Assembly (NCBI GenBank): GCA_024642525.1
Contig: JAHEAX010000001.1
Span: 186,001 to 250,000 of the forward strand
From: Erythrobacteraceae bacterium
Lineage (GTDB): Bacteria; Pseudomonadota; Alphaproteobacteria; Sphingomonadales; Sphingomonadaceae
Direction: 5' to 3'
DNA length: 64,000 nt
Notes under the pieces: model-generated
Databases searched by the model: none
What the model saw: only the letters and a program-made list of their open reading frames with translations
Told to the model about the DNA's origin: nothing
Program-made: the position numbers and the translations under genes
In this document: positions 46,090 to 56,153 of the stretch, piece after piece
How positions within the stretch are numbered: position 1 is the stretch's first letter
Layout: each line of letters begins with the position of its first letter

Positions 46090-47378
46090 ACTGGTTTCTC
46101 CCGTGGCGGGTCATCGTCGAGATATTTGGACGAGAAGGTCTTTGCGTTCCGGATTTCCGGAAACCAAAACGCCCATAATAATGTCACGAATATCGCGCCC
46201 GCGCCGCCAAATACAACCGCCCCTGTTGCACCAAGCACAACAGCAGCAAGGCCGGACTGCATTTCGCCAAGCTCGTTCGATGCCGAAATCGCCAGCCCGG
46301 AAATGGATGAAACGCGGCCGCGCATTGTATCAGGCGTGTTCAGCTGGATGAGCGAGGAACGGATGAAGACAGACACCATGTCAGTCGCGCCGAGCATGGC
46401 CAGCAAAGCCAGCGACAGCAGGTAATCGCGTGACAGGGCAAAGGCGATTGTCACCGCGCCGAACACGGCAACGGACCACAACATTTTTACCCCGACGTTA
46501 TTTTCAAGCGGCCTGAAAGACAGGAACAGGGCCACGATTGCAGCACCTGCCGCAATGGCCCCGCGCATGAAACCAAGCCCGTCAGCACCGACATTCAGAA
46601 TATCGCGCGCATAGACCGGCAAGAGCGCAGTCGCGCCTGCCAGCAGGATGGCAAACAGGTCGAGCGTGATGCAGCCGAGCAGGAAGCGTTCCTTCCGCAC
46701 GAACTGGAAGCCGAGAAGTATCTGGCGCAGCGGATGGACAGGCGGCCCGTCATGCTTGGCCCGCACTGGCCGGACAGTCATGATAAGGAAGCCCGAAACC
46801 AGCAGCAGGCCAGCAGATATGAAATGCGGCAGTGATGGCGAAATTTCAAACATCAGGCCGCCCGCCCCAGGTCCGATCACGCTGCCGACTTGCCATGCGA
46901 TGGAACCCAACGCGATCGCACGAGGCAAAAGCCGCGGCGGAACGATATTGGGCGCGATGGCACTCAGCGCCGGACCATTGAATACCCGCGCACCGCCGTG
47001 CAACGCAGCCAGCGTAAACAGGATCGGCAGGTTGAGCGCATCCTGAAAGGTAAGCACCGCAAGCACGACGGCGATGAATGCATCCACCAGGTTGGCGATC
47101 AGCACAACGACGCGCCGGTCGAACCTGTCTGCGACAATACCCGCGACAGGGGTCAGCAGGAACAACGGGATGAACTGGGCGAGGCCTAGCAGGCCAAGCT
47201 GGAAAGCCGCCTCTGGCCGGTCCATGCCATAATCGGCACGGGCAACATCATATGTCTGATAACCGATCAGAACCACCATCGAGATAGTGGCAAAAACGGC
47301 CAGGAAACGCGCAAGCCAATACCGGCGATAATCCGGGATGGAGAGCGGTGTCTTTATCGTGCTGGATTCAGGCTGCAT
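46086..47378 (-). CDS. MFS transporter (EntS-like group)
   Basis: A 430-residue membrane protein with about 12 helices. The N-terminus [24 protein letters not shown] is the common opening of the MFS_3/EntS-like exporter group. Motif A is present as [19 protein letters not shown]. The middle loop is short and basic. These carriers export siderophores or other small molecules; the overlap with cysK hints at cysteine or sulfur-compound export, but that is inference only. The start at 47378 ([11 protein letters not shown]) is chosen because the 14 codons farther out lack similarity. Confidence 0.9.
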   Translation of the reverse strand: MQPESSTIKTPLSIPDYRRYWLARFLAVFATISMVVLIGYQTYDVARADYGMDRPEAAFQLGLLGLAQFIPLFLLTPVAGIVADRFDRRVVVLIANLVDAFIAVVLAVLTFQDALNLPILFTLAALHGGARVFNGPALSAIAPNIVPPRLLPRAIALGSIAWQVGSVIGPGAGGLMFEISPSLPHFISAGLLLVSGFLIMTVRPVRAKHDGPPVHPLRQILLGFQFVRKERFLLGCITLDLFAILLAGATALLPVYARDILNVGADGLGFMRGAIAAGAAIVALFLSFRPLENNVGVKMLWSVAVFGAVTIAFALSRDYLLSLALLAMLGATDMVSVFIRSSLIQLNTPDTMRGRVSSISGLAISASNELGEMQSGLAAVVLGATGAVVFGGAGAIFVTLLWAFWFPEIRNAKTFSSKYLDDDPPREKPV

Positions 47379-47460
47379 TACACCCCAGCCATGGCAGCCA
47401 CGTGCAGGGAAGCCAAGCAATCAGTAACGCAGCAGGCGCAAGCAATACTTGCGCAGTTGA

Positions 47461-47880
47461 TCAGCGGGTTTTGCGAAGCCTTGGGTTGGGCTGCAAAGTG
47501 TCAATCATCAGCATGAAATCGTCCAGTCGGATAATCCGTTCAAACTGGAAACCGGCGCGGTTTTCACGCGTCCAGATGACATAGGCTTCGATCCGGCCGA
47601 TTACCGGGAAGCGGATGATCACGCGGTCTCCACGTTCCAGCGACATTCCATCATCCACCATGAAGCCATGGGCGGAAATGTTGGTGACGTGCAGCTTGAT
47701 GTCCCCGCGAACACTATGCTCGGCAATAACCGGCACATCGACGGGGTGCCGCGCAGCGCGCCGCAGATCAGTTACTGACAATTGTGCTCCGACAGACACG
47801 TGATTTCGACCTTCCTTGTTTTTTCGAAAGGTCGTCTTGCCCGCAAAAGGCTGATAATTGGTAAAACGTGTTTGTCCCAT
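47461..47880 (-). CDS. PilZ domain protein
   Basis: A 139-residue protein with one PilZ domain, the cyclic-di-GMP-binding fold. The binding motif is visible as RRAARHPVDVPV (RxxxR form), followed by NISAHGFMVDDG in place of the D/NxSxxG motif. A basic N-terminus of about 30 residues precedes it; a later start is possible. There is no enzyme domain, so it is probably an adaptor that switches a partner when cyclic-di-GMP rises. It lies 29 bp downstream of tyrS on the same strand. Confidence 0.85.
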   Translation of the reverse strand: MGQTRFTNYQPFAGKTTFRKNKEGRNHVSVGAQLSVTDLRRAARHPVDVPVIAEHSVRGDIKLHVTNISAHGFMVDDGMSLERGDRVIIRFPVIGRIEAYVIWTRENRAGFQFERIIRLDDFMLMIDTLQPNPRLRKTR

Positions 47881-47909
47881 TTCGGGACAAGCGCATATTT
47901 ATCAATGCG

Positions 47910-49139
47910 TTATGGCAACAAAATACCGTGTTTCTTTTTGCCGAGGCTCAGTTTCACAGTCTCGCCGTCTGGAACGGTCACGATGATTGAAGGGTCGGCA
48001 ACGGCTACGTCGTCGAGTTTCACCGCGCCTTCGGCAACCTTGCGCTTTGCTTCACCATTGGATTGGGTGAACCCGATGGCAGTGCAGATCGCGGTGATCG
48101 CCATGCCTTCATTACCAAGGTTAAGCGTGGGCAGATCATCACCCAATCCGCCACCGGCGAATGTCGCGGCCGCAGTGGCCGATGCCGCCTCGGCCGCATC
48201 AGCGCCGCGCACCAGTTTTGTCACTTCATTGGCCAGCACGATCTTGGCATCGTTGATTGCGCTGCCTTCCAATGCCTCTAGCCGGGTGATTTCATCCAGC
48301 GGCAAATCGGTGAACAGCCGCAGGAACCGGCCCACGTCACGGTCATCTGTGTTGCGCCAATATTGCCAGAAATCGTAGCTCGGCAGCTGGGCTTCGTTCA
48401 GCCACACCGCACCGCCAGCTGATTTGCCCATCTTGGCACCGTCAGCCGTGGTCATGAGCGGCGTAGTCACGCCGAACAGTTCCACCCCGTCCATCCGCCG
48501 GCCAAGTTCGATGCCGTTGATGATATTGCCCCACTGGTCCGATCCGCCCATCTGCAGGCGAACACCCATGTTCTTCGCCAGATGGCGGAAATCATATCCC
48601 TGCAGGATCATGTAATTGAATTCGAGGAAGGTCATGGGCTGTTCGCGTTCCAGCCTCAGTTTGACCGAATCGAAGGTCAGCATGCGGTTGACGGTGAAAT
48701 GCGTGCCAACTTCCTGCAGCAATTCGATGTAACCGAGCTGGCCCAGCCAGTCCTGGTTATTGACCATCACGGCGTCTGTCGGACCGTCACCGAAGGTCAG
48801 CAGTTTTTCAAAAACCGTGCGAATGGACGCGATATTGGCATCGATTGTCGCATCGTCGAGCATCTTGCGACTTTCATCGCGGCCGGTGGGGTCGCCAATA
48901 CGCGTGGTCCCACCGCCCATCAGAACAATGGGCTTGTGACCGGTCTGCTGCAAACGCCGCAACATCATGATCTGCACGAGGCTGCCAATGTGCAGCGAAG
49001 AGGCAGTGGCATCAAAACCGATATATCCCGGCACGATCTGGCTAGCTGCAAGCGCATCCAGCCCTGCCGCGTCGGTGGTTTGATGGATATAGCCACGCTC
49101 GTCGAGCAGGCGCAGAAGCTGGGATGAATATTGGCTCAT
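47910..49139 (-). CDS. tyrS: Tyrosyl-tRNA synthetase
   Basis: A class-I aminoacyl-tRNA synthetase of 409 residues that charges tRNA-Tyr. Motifs: [17 protein letters not shown] (HIGH), [43 protein letters not shown] in place of KMSKS, and a C-terminal S4-type domain ([13 protein letters not shown]). The start is ATG at 49139 ([20 protein letters not shown]); an ATG 12 nt earlier is also possible. It is divergent from the DOMON-like gene across about 100 bp. Confidence 0.96.
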   Translation of the reverse strand: MSQYSSQLLRLLDERGYIHQTTDAAGLDALAASQIVPGYIGFDATASSLHIGSLVQIMMLRRLQQTGHKPIVLMGGGTTRIGDPTGRDESRKMLDDATIDANIASIRTVFEKLLTFGDGPTDAVMVNNQDWLGQLGYIELLQEVGTHFTVNRMLTFDSVKLRLEREQPMTFLEFNYMILQGYDFRHLAKNMGVRLQMGGSDQWGNIINGIELGRRMDGVELFGVTTPLMTTADGAKMGKSAGGAVWLNEAQLPSYDFWQYWRNTDDRDVGRFLRLFTDLPLDEITRLEALEGSAINDAKIVLANEVTKLVRGADAAEAASATAAATFAGGGLGDDLPTLNLGNEGMAITAICTAIGFTQSNGEAKRKVAEGAVKLDDVAVADPSIIVTVPDGETVKLSLGKKKHGILLP

Positions 49140-49244
49140 GACGCGCGGCATCTAGCAGCGAAATTGCCGCGCCCCAAGGGGCTTTCCCACTCAACACAAA
49201 GCACAGGTCTTGAAAGGGTATCGAGGCTCGGCAATAGGGGGGTA

Positions 49245-49757
49245 ATGCAGCGCCTTACACTCCACCCGGATTGCAGTTCCGGCCCGGTCACATCCATCGA
49301 AGCCTCGATCGCGCCGACAAGCGGCGGCTTCCGCTGTTCCTTCAGGGTGCATGGCGATATTGGCCGAATTATCATACCTGCCGCGGCTGCGCCTGAACGG
49401 ATGGACAACCTGTGGAAGACCACCTGCTTTGAAGTTTTCTGGGAGGGTGAAGGGCCGGACTACCGCGAATTCAACCTTTCCCCTTCGACCCGTTGGGCGT
49501 GCTATGATTTTGATGATTTCCGGCTTAATTCGCGTGACGGGCCAGCAGAAGTGGCAATTGCGCTGAGCAGCGACGAAAACGTCATGGAACTGGATGCAGA
49601 TATCATTTCTGCACTTCCGCTGCCTGCCAAAGTGGCGTTGAATGCCATCATCGAAGATACAGGCGGCAATATCCAGTTCCGGGCGCTGGCCTTTCAGTCA
49701 GGCAAGCCCGATTTTCACAGCAGCACCTGCCGCGCCCTGATCCTGCCGGAGCAATAA
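49245..49757 (+). CDS. DOMON-like domain protein
   Basis: A 170-residue protein with a beta-sandwich look and the DOMON-like pattern: LTLHPDCSSGPVTSIEASI, MDNLWKTTCFEVFWEGEGPDYREFNLSPSTRWACYDFDDFR. Such domains bind sugars or haem in some families, but this cytoplasmic type has no assigned role. AGGGGGGT lies just before the ATG at 49245, which decides the start. It leads a two-gene unit with the NamZ-like gene 2 bp downstream. Confidence 0.8.
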   Translation: MQRLTLHPDCSSGPVTSIEASIAPTSGGFRCSFRVHGDIGRIIIPAAAAPERMDNLWKTTCFEVFWEGEGPDYREFNLSPSTRWACYDFDDFRLNSRDGPAEVAIALSSDENVMELDADIISALPLPAKVALNAIIEDTGGNIQFRALAFQSGKPDFHSSTCRALILPEQ

Positions 49758-49759
49758 TA

Positions 49760-50965
49760 ATGACAGTTCAATTCGGCATAGACCGTCTGCTCGCAGAACC
49801 TGATCTGAAAGCACGGCTTGCAGGCAAGCGCGTCGCGCTGGTCGCGCATCCGGCATCAGTGACGGCCGACCTGACCCATTCGCTGGATGCGCTGATTGCA
49901 GCAGGTATCAATGTGACCTCCGCCTTTGGTCCCCAGCATGGGTTGAAAGGCGATAAGCAGGACAACATGATGGAGACACGGGACGAAACAGACCCTGTCT
50001 ATAATATCCCGGTCTTCAGCCTATATGGCGAAGTCCGCCGCCCGACCGGCCAGATGATGTCCAGCGCCGATGTCTTCCTGTTCGATTTGCAGGACCTGGG
50101 CTGCCGTATCTACACCTTTGTCACCACGCTGCTTTACCTGCTGGAAGAAGCCGAAGTGCACGGCAAGGAAGTATGGGTGCTGGACCGGCCAAACCCTGCG
50201 GGCAGACCGGTGGAAGGCACATTGCTTGTGCCAGGGCAGGAAAGTTTTGTCGGCGCTGGCCCGATGCCGATGCGCCACGGCCTGACCATGGGCGAAATGG
50301 GCCATTGGTTCATAGAACATTTCGGTATTGAGGTGAAATATCACGTCGTCGAAATGAACGGCTGGCAGCCAGATGCTGCGCCCGGCTTCGGTTGGCCGGA
50401 AGACCGGGTTTGGATCAACCCGAGCCCCAATGCAGCCAATCTCAACATGGCCCGCGCCTATGCCGGAACTGTCATGATTGAAGGCGCGACATTAAGTGAA
50501 GGGCGGGGCACAACACGCCCGCTGGAAGTGCTGTTTGGCGCGCCTGACATAGACGCAGGCGATGTCCTGAGCGAAATGAAGCGCATCGCGCCGCATTGGC
50601 TGGCAGGATGCAATTTGCGCGAATGTTACTTCGAGCCGACCTTTCACAAGCATCAGGGAAAGCTGTGCAGCGCGCTGATGATCCATGCCGAAGGGCCATT
50701 TTACGACCACGCAGACTTCCGTCCTTGGCGGCTGCAGGCGCTGGCGTTCAAGGCCATCCGCAACCTCTATCCAGATTATGATTTGTGGCGGGATTTTCCC
50801 TACGAATATGAGCTTGACCGCCTGGCGATCGACGTGATCAACGGCAGCCCGATCCTGCGCCAATGGGTTGATGATGCCGCCCTTGGCCCGGATGCCCTGG
50901 AGAAAATGGCCGGAGCAGACGAAGCGGCGTGGTCTGAAACCATCCGCAAGCACTTGCTTTACTGA
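49760..50965 (+). CDS. DUF1343 / NamZ-type exo-beta-N-acetylmuramidase-like protein
   Basis: A 401-residue DUF1343 protein. NamZ relatives remove N-acetylmuramic acid from the non-reducing end of peptidoglycan fragments. Landmarks are VALVAHPASVTADLTHS, FGPQHGLKGDKQDNM, FDLQDLGCRIYTFVTTLLYLLEEA, LDRPNPAGRPVEGTLL, MRHGLTMGEMGHWF and GATLSEGRGTTRPLE. The conserved Glu and Asp are present. It lacks a signal peptide, so it would act in the cytoplasm on recycled muropeptides, whereas characterised NamZ enzymes can be secreted. It is coupled to the DOMON-like gene. Confidence 0.9.
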   Translation: MTVQFGIDRLLAEPDLKARLAGKRVALVAHPASVTADLTHSLDALIAAGINVTSAFGPQHGLKGDKQDNMMETRDETDPVYNIPVFSLYGEVRRPTGQMMSSADVFLFDLQDLGCRIYTFVTTLLYLLEEAEVHGKEVWVLDRPNPAGRPVEGTLLVPGQESFVGAGPMPMRHGLTMGEMGHWFIEHFGIEVKYHVVEMNGWQPDAAPGFGWPEDRVWINPSPNAANLNMARAYAGTVMIEGATLSEGRGTTRPLEVLFGAPDIDAGDVLSEMKRIAPHWLAGCNLRECYFEPTFHKHQGKLCSALMIHAEGPFYDHADFRPWRLQALAFKAIRNLYPDYDLWRDFPYEYELDRLAIDVINGSPILRQWVDDAALGPDALEKMAGADEAAWSETIRKHLLY

Positions 50966-50991
50966 ACCGCGATCATCGCCTTTCGAAAGTC

Positions 50992-52173
50992 CTAGCCGTG
51001 TTTGCGGCTCAACTCGCGCATGGCTTCATCCAATCCGTCCAGCGTCAGCGGATACATCCGGTCATTGACCAGCTGCTTCAGCATCTTGGTCGACTGTGAA
51101 TAGTTCCACTGGTTCTCAGGAACAGGATTCAGCCAAACGGTGGCGGGGTAGGTGTTGGTCACCCTGTTCATCCACACAGCGCCGGCTTCCTCGTTCATAT
51201 GTTCGACCGAGCCGCCCTGATGGGTGATTTCATAAGGGCTCATGGCGGCATCGCCGACAAATACGATTTTATAGTCGTGTCCGTATTTATGCAGGATATC
51301 CCAGGTGTTTGTCCGTTCGGCCCAGCGGCGCCGGTTGTCCTTCCACACGCCTTCATAAAGACAATTGTGGAAGTAGAAGAATTCAAGGTTCTTGAATTCT
51401 GCCGTGGCCGCGCTGAAAAGTTCTTCCACCAGCTTGATAAACGGGTCCATCGAGCCGCCTACGTCTAAAAACAGCAGCAGCTTGACCGCATTGTGGCGTT
51501 CCGGACGCATCCGGATATCCAGCCAGCCCTGTTTCGCTGTGCCTTCGATGGTCGCATCCAGATCCAGTTCGTCGGCAGACCCTTCGCGGGCAAAACGGCG
51601 CAGGCGGCGCATAGCCATCTTGATGTTCCGCGTGCCCAGTTCCCGCGTATTGTCGAGGTTCTGGAATTCGCGCTTTTCCCAAACCTTGATTGCGCGCTTG
51701 TGCTTGCTTTCACCGCCAATGCGGACGCCTTCGGGATTAAAGCCGGAATTGCCGAATGGCGATGTGCCGCCGGTACCAATCCACTTGTTGCCGCCCTGGT
51801 GGCGCTTTTCCTGTTCCTCGAGCCGCTTTTTCAGCGTCTCCATGATCTCGTCCCAGTCGCCGAGCGACTTGATCGCTTCCATTTCTTCAGGCGACAGGAA
51901 TTTTTCGGCAACAGCCTTCAGCCAGTCTTCGGGAACATCAACGGCCTGTTGGCCATAGTCGGTGAGAATGCCCTTGAAGACCTTGTTGAACACCTGGTCG
52001 AACCGGTCGAGCAGGCCTTCATCTTTCACGAATGTCGCACGGCTCAGGTAATAAAACGCTTCGGGCGTCTGCTCGATTACATCCTTGTCCAGCGCTTCCA
52101 GCAGGGTGAGATGCTCCTTGAAGGAAGCCTGGATGCCTGCGGCGCGAAGCTCGTCTACGAAATCGAAAAACAT
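50992..52173 (-). CDS. VWA domain protein of the CoxE-like family
   Basis: A 393-residue cytoplasmic protein. The N-terminal half, with MFFDFVDELRAAGIQASFKEHLTLLEAL, precedes a von Willebrand A domain; the metal-site segment is LLFLDVGGSMDPFIKLVEEL, where DxGxS departs slightly from DxSxS. KIVFVGDAAMSPYEI is a later strand. CoxE-like VWA proteins work with MoxR-type AAA ATPases to mature or insert cofactors into target proteins. Here that ATPase lies 2.5 kb upstream, past two unrelated genes, rather than directly adjacent. Target unknown. Confidence 0.9.
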   Translation of the reverse strand: MFFDFVDELRAAGIQASFKEHLTLLEALDKDVIEQTPEAFYYLSRATFVKDEGLLDRFDQVFNKVFKGILTDYGQQAVDVPEDWLKAVAEKFLSPEEMEAIKSLGDWDEIMETLKKRLEEQEKRHQGGNKWIGTGGTSPFGNSGFNPEGVRIGGESKHKRAIKVWEKREFQNLDNTRELGTRNIKMAMRRLRRFAREGSADELDLDATIEGTAKQGWLDIRMRPERHNAVKLLLFLDVGGSMDPFIKLVEELFSAATAEFKNLEFFYFHNCLYEGVWKDNRRRWAERTNTWDILHKYGHDYKIVFVGDAAMSPYEITHQGGSVEHMNEEAGAVWMNRVTNTYPATVWLNPVPENQWNYSQSTKMLKQLVNDRMYPLTLDGLDEAMRELSRKHG

Positions 52174-52224
52174 GGAGACTTCCTAACCTGCGTTCAGCCG
52201 CTGCGCCAGACCGCAAATGCGCGC

Positions 52225-53115
52225 TTATTTCGACTGCGGCTTATGAACCGCGGCCACCAGCACGAAAGAGATATACATCAGCAGGTACCACGCCCCCATC
52301 TTGGTGAAGGACACCATCTTCCACACCTTCTGCTGATCAGGATAGGACCACGCCCGCGCAAAAGTGGCAATATTCTCTGCAAACCAGATGAACATGGCGA
52401 CCAGAAAGGCAGCCACAAGGAAGGGCATCCACCGGTCGGCGCGCCACACCCTGAAATATATCCGCGTCCGCAAATGAAGCGCAGCCAACGCTGCAAACAG
52501 CAGCAACCGCATGTCCGGGAAATAGTGATGGGCAAAGAAGTTCACATAGATCGCTGCTGCCAGTGCAAATGTGGCCCATTGCGCGGGGTAATGGGTGAAG
52601 CGGAAATCGAAAATGCGCCAGATCCGCGCAATATAGCTGCCGACCGCTGCATACATGAAGCCAGAGAACAGCGGAACTCCGCCAATCCGCAACAGGCTGG
52701 CTTCGGGATAGACCCAGGATCCTGCCGCCGTCTTGAACACTTCCATGATGGTGCCGACCACGTGAAACGCCAGGATTACCCGCGCTTCATCCATCGTTTC
52801 AAGCCGCAGGGCCAGCATACACAGCTGAATGCCAAGTGCGGCGATGGTCAGAAAATCATACCGCGCCAGTGCCACGCCATCGGGATAGAACAGATGCGTA
52901 GCCAGCAGCAGGAACAGCATGAGTGCGCCAAAAAGGCAGGCCCATGCCTGTTTGAAGCCGAACAGCAAAAATTCGTAAATCCACGATCGCAAACCCGGCG
53001 GGGGCGCATATTCCTCCAGCCTGCGCCTGATTCCGGCAAAGCGGGTTTCTGCAAGAATGTGACTGGGCGTCTCTGCCGGACTGCTGACGGTTTCTTCGCT
53101 CGATTTATCGGTCAA
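52225..53115 (-). CDS. DUF817 family membrane protein
   Basis: A 296-residue inner-membrane protein with about eight helices. The conserved core GSWVYPEASLLRIGGVPLFSGFMYAAVGSYIARIWRIFDFRF is the DUF817 hallmark. No reaction is known. The start appears to be TTG at 53115; no nearby in-frame ATG exists. It lies on the same strand as the CoxE-like gene and is divergent from the chemoreceptor gene; the 51-bp gap to CoxE suggests a shared transcript. Confidence 0.85.
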   Translation of the reverse strand: MTDKSSEETVSSPAETPSHILAETRFAGIRRRLEEYAPPPGLRSWIYEFLLFGFKQAWACLFGALMLFLLLATHLFYPDGVALARYDFLTIAALGIQLCMLALRLETMDEARVILAFHVVGTIMEVFKTAAGSWVYPEASLLRIGGVPLFSGFMYAAVGSYIARIWRIFDFRFTHYPAQWATFALAAAIYVNFFAHHYFPDMRLLLFAALAALHLRTRIYFRVWRADRWMPFLVAAFLVAMFIWFAENIATFARAWSYPDQQKVWKMVSFTKMGAWYLLMYISFVLVAAVHKPQSK

Positions 53116-53185
53116 AGGCGGCCCCGGTTCGATTTCGTGAAAGCACTTAACCCTTCGATAACTATAAATGCTTTAGGTGCCACCC

Positions 53186-54613
53186 ATGAATTTCAGGGGT
53201 CTTGGTCACATGAAGCATGAAACATTCGAAAATGTCGCACGGCAGTCGATCGATCTGATCCCTGAAAGTTGCGGCGAAGTGACCGTTGGCTGCTCAGATG
53301 TGGCAGGCATTGTCCAGTCAGTTATCGAATCTTCGGAAAAGCTCCGCGCCGAACATGGCGCATTGCAAGGCACCGTGCATGAACTGGAAGCCGACCAGCG
53401 AAAAGTATCAGAAGCAAGCGACGAAGCACGCCTTTTGTCTGAACGCGCGATCGAGCGGCTGGGGCAGGGCACGGAACTCATCCAGTCATCCCTTGGCCGC
53501 ATTTCCGACCTGCTTGACCTGGTCGATACATTGTCTCAGCACGTCACCGGCTTTGCTGCCGCGATGGAACAGGTGCGCCGTTGTTCGCAGGACATCGATC
53601 AGATTGCCGAAACAACCAATATTCTTGCGCTCAACGCGACAATTGAAGCGATGCGCGCCGGCGATGCTGGTCGAACTTTTGCAGTGGTGGCCAACGAGGT
53701 AAAAGGCCTCGCCAGCAACACGCGGCAGGCCACTGAAGAAATTGCCCGCACGATCGATGCACTTGGCGGAGAAGCGGAACGGGTTATTGCCCAGATCGAA
53801 AGCGGCGCAGAAGCAAGCCGAGAAGCCAAAAGCTCTGTAGTCCAGATCGAACAGACCATCGAAGGCGTTGCCGAACTGGTCGAGGAAGTCGACCGCCAGA
53901 ACGACCAGATCGCACGGGCCACTGGCACCATCAGCGGCCATGTCCACCGTGTGCAGGATGTTCTTGAAAGCTTCGATGCAGCAGCCATCGAAAACGAAGG
54001 CAAGCTGGAACGCGCCAACCGCCGCATGAACGAGCTGGAACTCACCGCCAGCGAAATGTTCGACGGGATCGTGAAGGCGGGCCTTTCGCCCAAGGATAGC
54101 AATATCGTCGAACGTGCGCAAAATGCTGCACGTGAAGTGGCGCATCGCGCTGAAAGTGCCATTTCCAGCGGCCAGCTTTCGATGGAAGCCCTGTTCGACA
54201 ATGATTACAAGGAAGTGCCGGGCAGCAACCCGCCGCGTTTCCGCACGACATTCAGCGACTGGGCCGATGCCAACTGGCGTCCGCTGATTGACCGCATTGC
54301 AGGCGAAGGCGCGCCAATCCGGATGTGTTCGCAGGCCGACATGAACGGTTTCCTGCCAACCCATGTTACCGAACATTCACGCCAGCCAACGGGCGATCTG
54401 GCACATGACACCAAGCATTGCCGCAATGGCCGCATCATCTTCGATGCGCTGGACCAGAAGGCCAAGCGTAGCAACGCGCCCTACATGATGGCCGTTTACC
54501 GCCAGGAAGGCGACGGCAAGCAATATGTCGTGGTACGCAACGTATATGTGCCGCTGATCATCAACGGCAGGCGCTGGGGCGATTTCGAACTCGCCTATTC
54601 ATTCGACGATTGA
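53186..54613 (+). CDS. Soluble methyl-accepting chemotaxis protein with C-terminal sensor
   Basis: A 475-residue protein with no membrane helix. A long coiled coil carries the conserved hairpin tip [40 protein letters not shown] (about 138-176), which contacts CheA and CheW. The C-terminal 130 residues (about 340-475) form a separate domain with [29 protein letters not shown] and [21 protein letters not shown]. This is a Cache-like or PAS-like sensor placed after, not before, the signalling part. AGGTG lies 6 nt before the ATG at 53186; an ATG at 53210 is an alternative. No other che gene is in the window. Confidence 0.9.
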   Translation: MNFRGLGHMKHETFENVARQSIDLIPESCGEVTVGCSDVAGIVQSVIESSEKLRAEHGALQGTVHELEADQRKVSEASDEARLLSERAIERLGQGTELIQSSLGRISDLLDLVDTLSQHVTGFAAAMEQVRRCSQDIDQIAETTNILALNATIEAMRAGDAGRTFAVVANEVKGLASNTRQATEEIARTIDALGGEAERVIAQIESGAEASREAKSSVVQIEQTIEGVAELVEEVDRQNDQIARATGTISGHVHRVQDVLESFDAAAIENEGKLERANRRMNELELTASEMFDGIVKAGLSPKDSNIVERAQNAAREVAHRAESAISSGQLSMEALFDNDYKEVPGSNPPRFRTTFSDWADANWRPLIDRIAGEGAPIRMCSQADMNGFLPTHVTEHSRQPTGDLAHDTKHCRNGRIIFDALDQKAKRSNAPYMMAVYRQEGDGKQYVVVRNVYVPLIINGRRWGDFELAYSFDD

Positions 54614-54617
54614 GTAA

Positions 54618-54645
54618 CGCCGGCCCATGGCGCCCGGCGGTTTCT
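54618..54645. terminator. Probable terminator between the chemoreceptor and MoxR genes
   Basis: CGCCGG (54618-54623) pairs with CCGGCG (54634-54639), the loop can fold further (CCATGG), and GTTTCTAG follows on the plus strand. It lies between convergent genes. Confidence 0.5.
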
Positions 54646-55495
54646 AGCCGCCCTGCCGCCGCGCCATGAACGCCAGGCGTTCGAACAGCATTACATCCTG
54701 TTCGTTTTTCAGCAGCGCACCATGCATCGGCGGAATGGCCTTTGCAGGATCGCGGTCCTGCAGGACTTCCAGCGGCATGTCTTCGTTGAGCAGCAGCTTC
54801 AGCCAGTCGAGCAGTTCAGACGTGCTCGGCTTTTTCTTCAGGCCGGGAACTTCGCGAATTTCGTAAAAGATATCCATCGCCTTGGTGACGAGGATTTTCT
54901 GAATATCAGGGAAGTGCACGTCGATGATTTCGCGCATCGTGTCGCGGTCAGGGAACTTGATGTAGTGGAAGAAACAGCGGCGCAGGAATGCGTCGGGCAG
55001 TTCCTTTTCATTGTTCGAAGTGATGACCACGATCGGGCGTTCCTGCGCCGTGATGCGTTCCTGCGTTTCGTAAACGTCGAAGCTCATCCGATCGAGTTCC
55101 TGAAGCAGATCGTTTGGGAATTCGATGTCGGCCTTGTCCACTTCGTCGATCAGCAGGACTGGCAGTTCGGGCGAGGTGAACGCTTCCCACAGCTTGCCCT
55201 TCTTGATGTAGTTGCGGATGTCGTGGACCCGTTCTTCACCAAGCTGGCCATCGCGAAGGCGCGCCACCGCGTCATATTCATAGAGGCCCTGCTGCGCTTT
55301 GGTGGTGGATTTGACGTTCCATTCAATCAGCGGCGCATTCATCGCCTTGGCCACTTCATGGGCCAGCACTGTCTTGCCAGTTCCCGGCTCACCCTTGACC
55401 AGCAGCGGGCGGCGAAGTGTGACGGCGGCGTTGACCGCAACTTTCAGGTCTTCGGTCGCAATATAGGACTGGGTGCCTTCGAAACGCTCGGTCAT
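54644..55495 (-). CDS. MoxR-type AAA+ ATPase
   Basis: A 283-residue AAA+ ATPase. Walker A is GEPGTGKT at about 35-42, Walker B VLLIDEVDKAD at about 105-115, sensor 1 is VVITSNNEKELPDAFLRRCFFHYI. The N-terminus FEGTQSYIATEDLKVAVNAAV is standard. MoxR proteins act as chaperone-like motors with VWA partners; its expected CoxE-like partner is on the same strand downstream, beyond a convergent chemoreceptor gene and DUF817. The start at 55495 gives the normal N-terminus. Confidence 0.93.
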   Translation of the reverse strand: MTERFEGTQSYIATEDLKVAVNAAVTLRRPLLVKGEPGTGKTVLAHEVAKAMNAPLIEWNVKSTTKAQQGLYEYDAVARLRDGQLGEERVHDIRNYIKKGKLWEAFTSPELPVLLIDEVDKADIEFPNDLLQELDRMSFDVYETQERITAQERPIVVITSNNEKELPDAFLRRCFFHYIKFPDRDTMREIIDVHFPDIQKILVTKAMDIFYEIREVPGLKKKPSTSELLDWLKLLLNEDMPLEVLQDRDPAKAIPPMHGALLKNEQDVMLFERLAFMARRQGG

Positions 55496-55577
55496 GGGTT
55501 TTCCTGTGCAACTTGAATTCAAGCTGCGGGTTAAAACGCCATGTCGCAAAGGGCAAGGGCGCGCTGCGGGATTAAGT

Positions 55578-56153
55578 TCAGGCCAATTGGTCAAGTTCGC
55601 GGATTTCTGCTTCCAGCTTGTCCGCTGCCCGCAAATTGAGCCAGCGCACCGCCAGCAGCACCCCTGCTGCAAAAACCGCAGAAGGCGTAACGTCAATCAC
55701 TGCTTCGACCCAGCCAATGCGCATGCTGGCTTCATAGGCGCGGGCAATATGAATGAGCGCAAGTCCCGGCACCAGAGGCGCAAGATACCATTTCGAAACA
55801 GATCGCAATGCCTCGTGCTGATGCCTGATCTGTGCCTTCAAATGGGTCCGGCAATCCTGTTCGGGCCTGCGTTCGAGATTCGAACCAACGCGTGACAGGT
55901 TGAACATCAACACGGCCACCCCAAGGATCGCGGCGATGAAAGCCGCCGTCATAATGGGAGTCGCGACAGATGCGGTGAGCCACGCAACCGATGCAAAACC
56001 TGCAATCACCAATGCTCCTGCACCATATTCAAACCAGTTCCTGCGCCTGATCGTCCGTTCGAATTTCGATGACCTGGCTGCAAACGCACCGGGCAATGCG
56101 AAGCGCGCGTCAGTGTTCTGGGCGGTCCATTGCGGGAAAGGCGGATTATTCAT
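55578..56153 (-). CDS. Membrane protein coupled to an ECF sigma factor, possible anti-sigma
   Basis: A 191-residue protein. A cytoplasmic N-terminal stretch (WTAQNTDARFALPGAFAARSSKFERTIRRRNWFEYGA) is followed by two close helices at about 45-90, a charged cytoplasmic loop with RPEQDCRTHLKAQIRHQHEALRS, and two more helices. Its start overlaps the sigma gene by 8 bp, which is how anti-sigma genes are usually placed. It has none of the zinc-binding HxxxCxxC residues of ZAS anti-sigma factors, so if it inhibits the sigma factor it does so by another kind of domain. Function is inferred from position only. Confidence 0.75.
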   Translation of the reverse strand: MNNPPFPQWTAQNTDARFALPGAFAARSSKFERTIRRRNWFEYGAGALVIAGFASVAWLTASVATPIMTAAFIAAILGVAVLMFNLSRVGSNLERRPEQDCRTHLKAQIRHQHEALRSVSKWYLAPLVPGLALIHIARAYEASMRIGWVEAVIDVTPSAVFAAGVLLAVRWLNLRAADKLEAEIRELDQLA

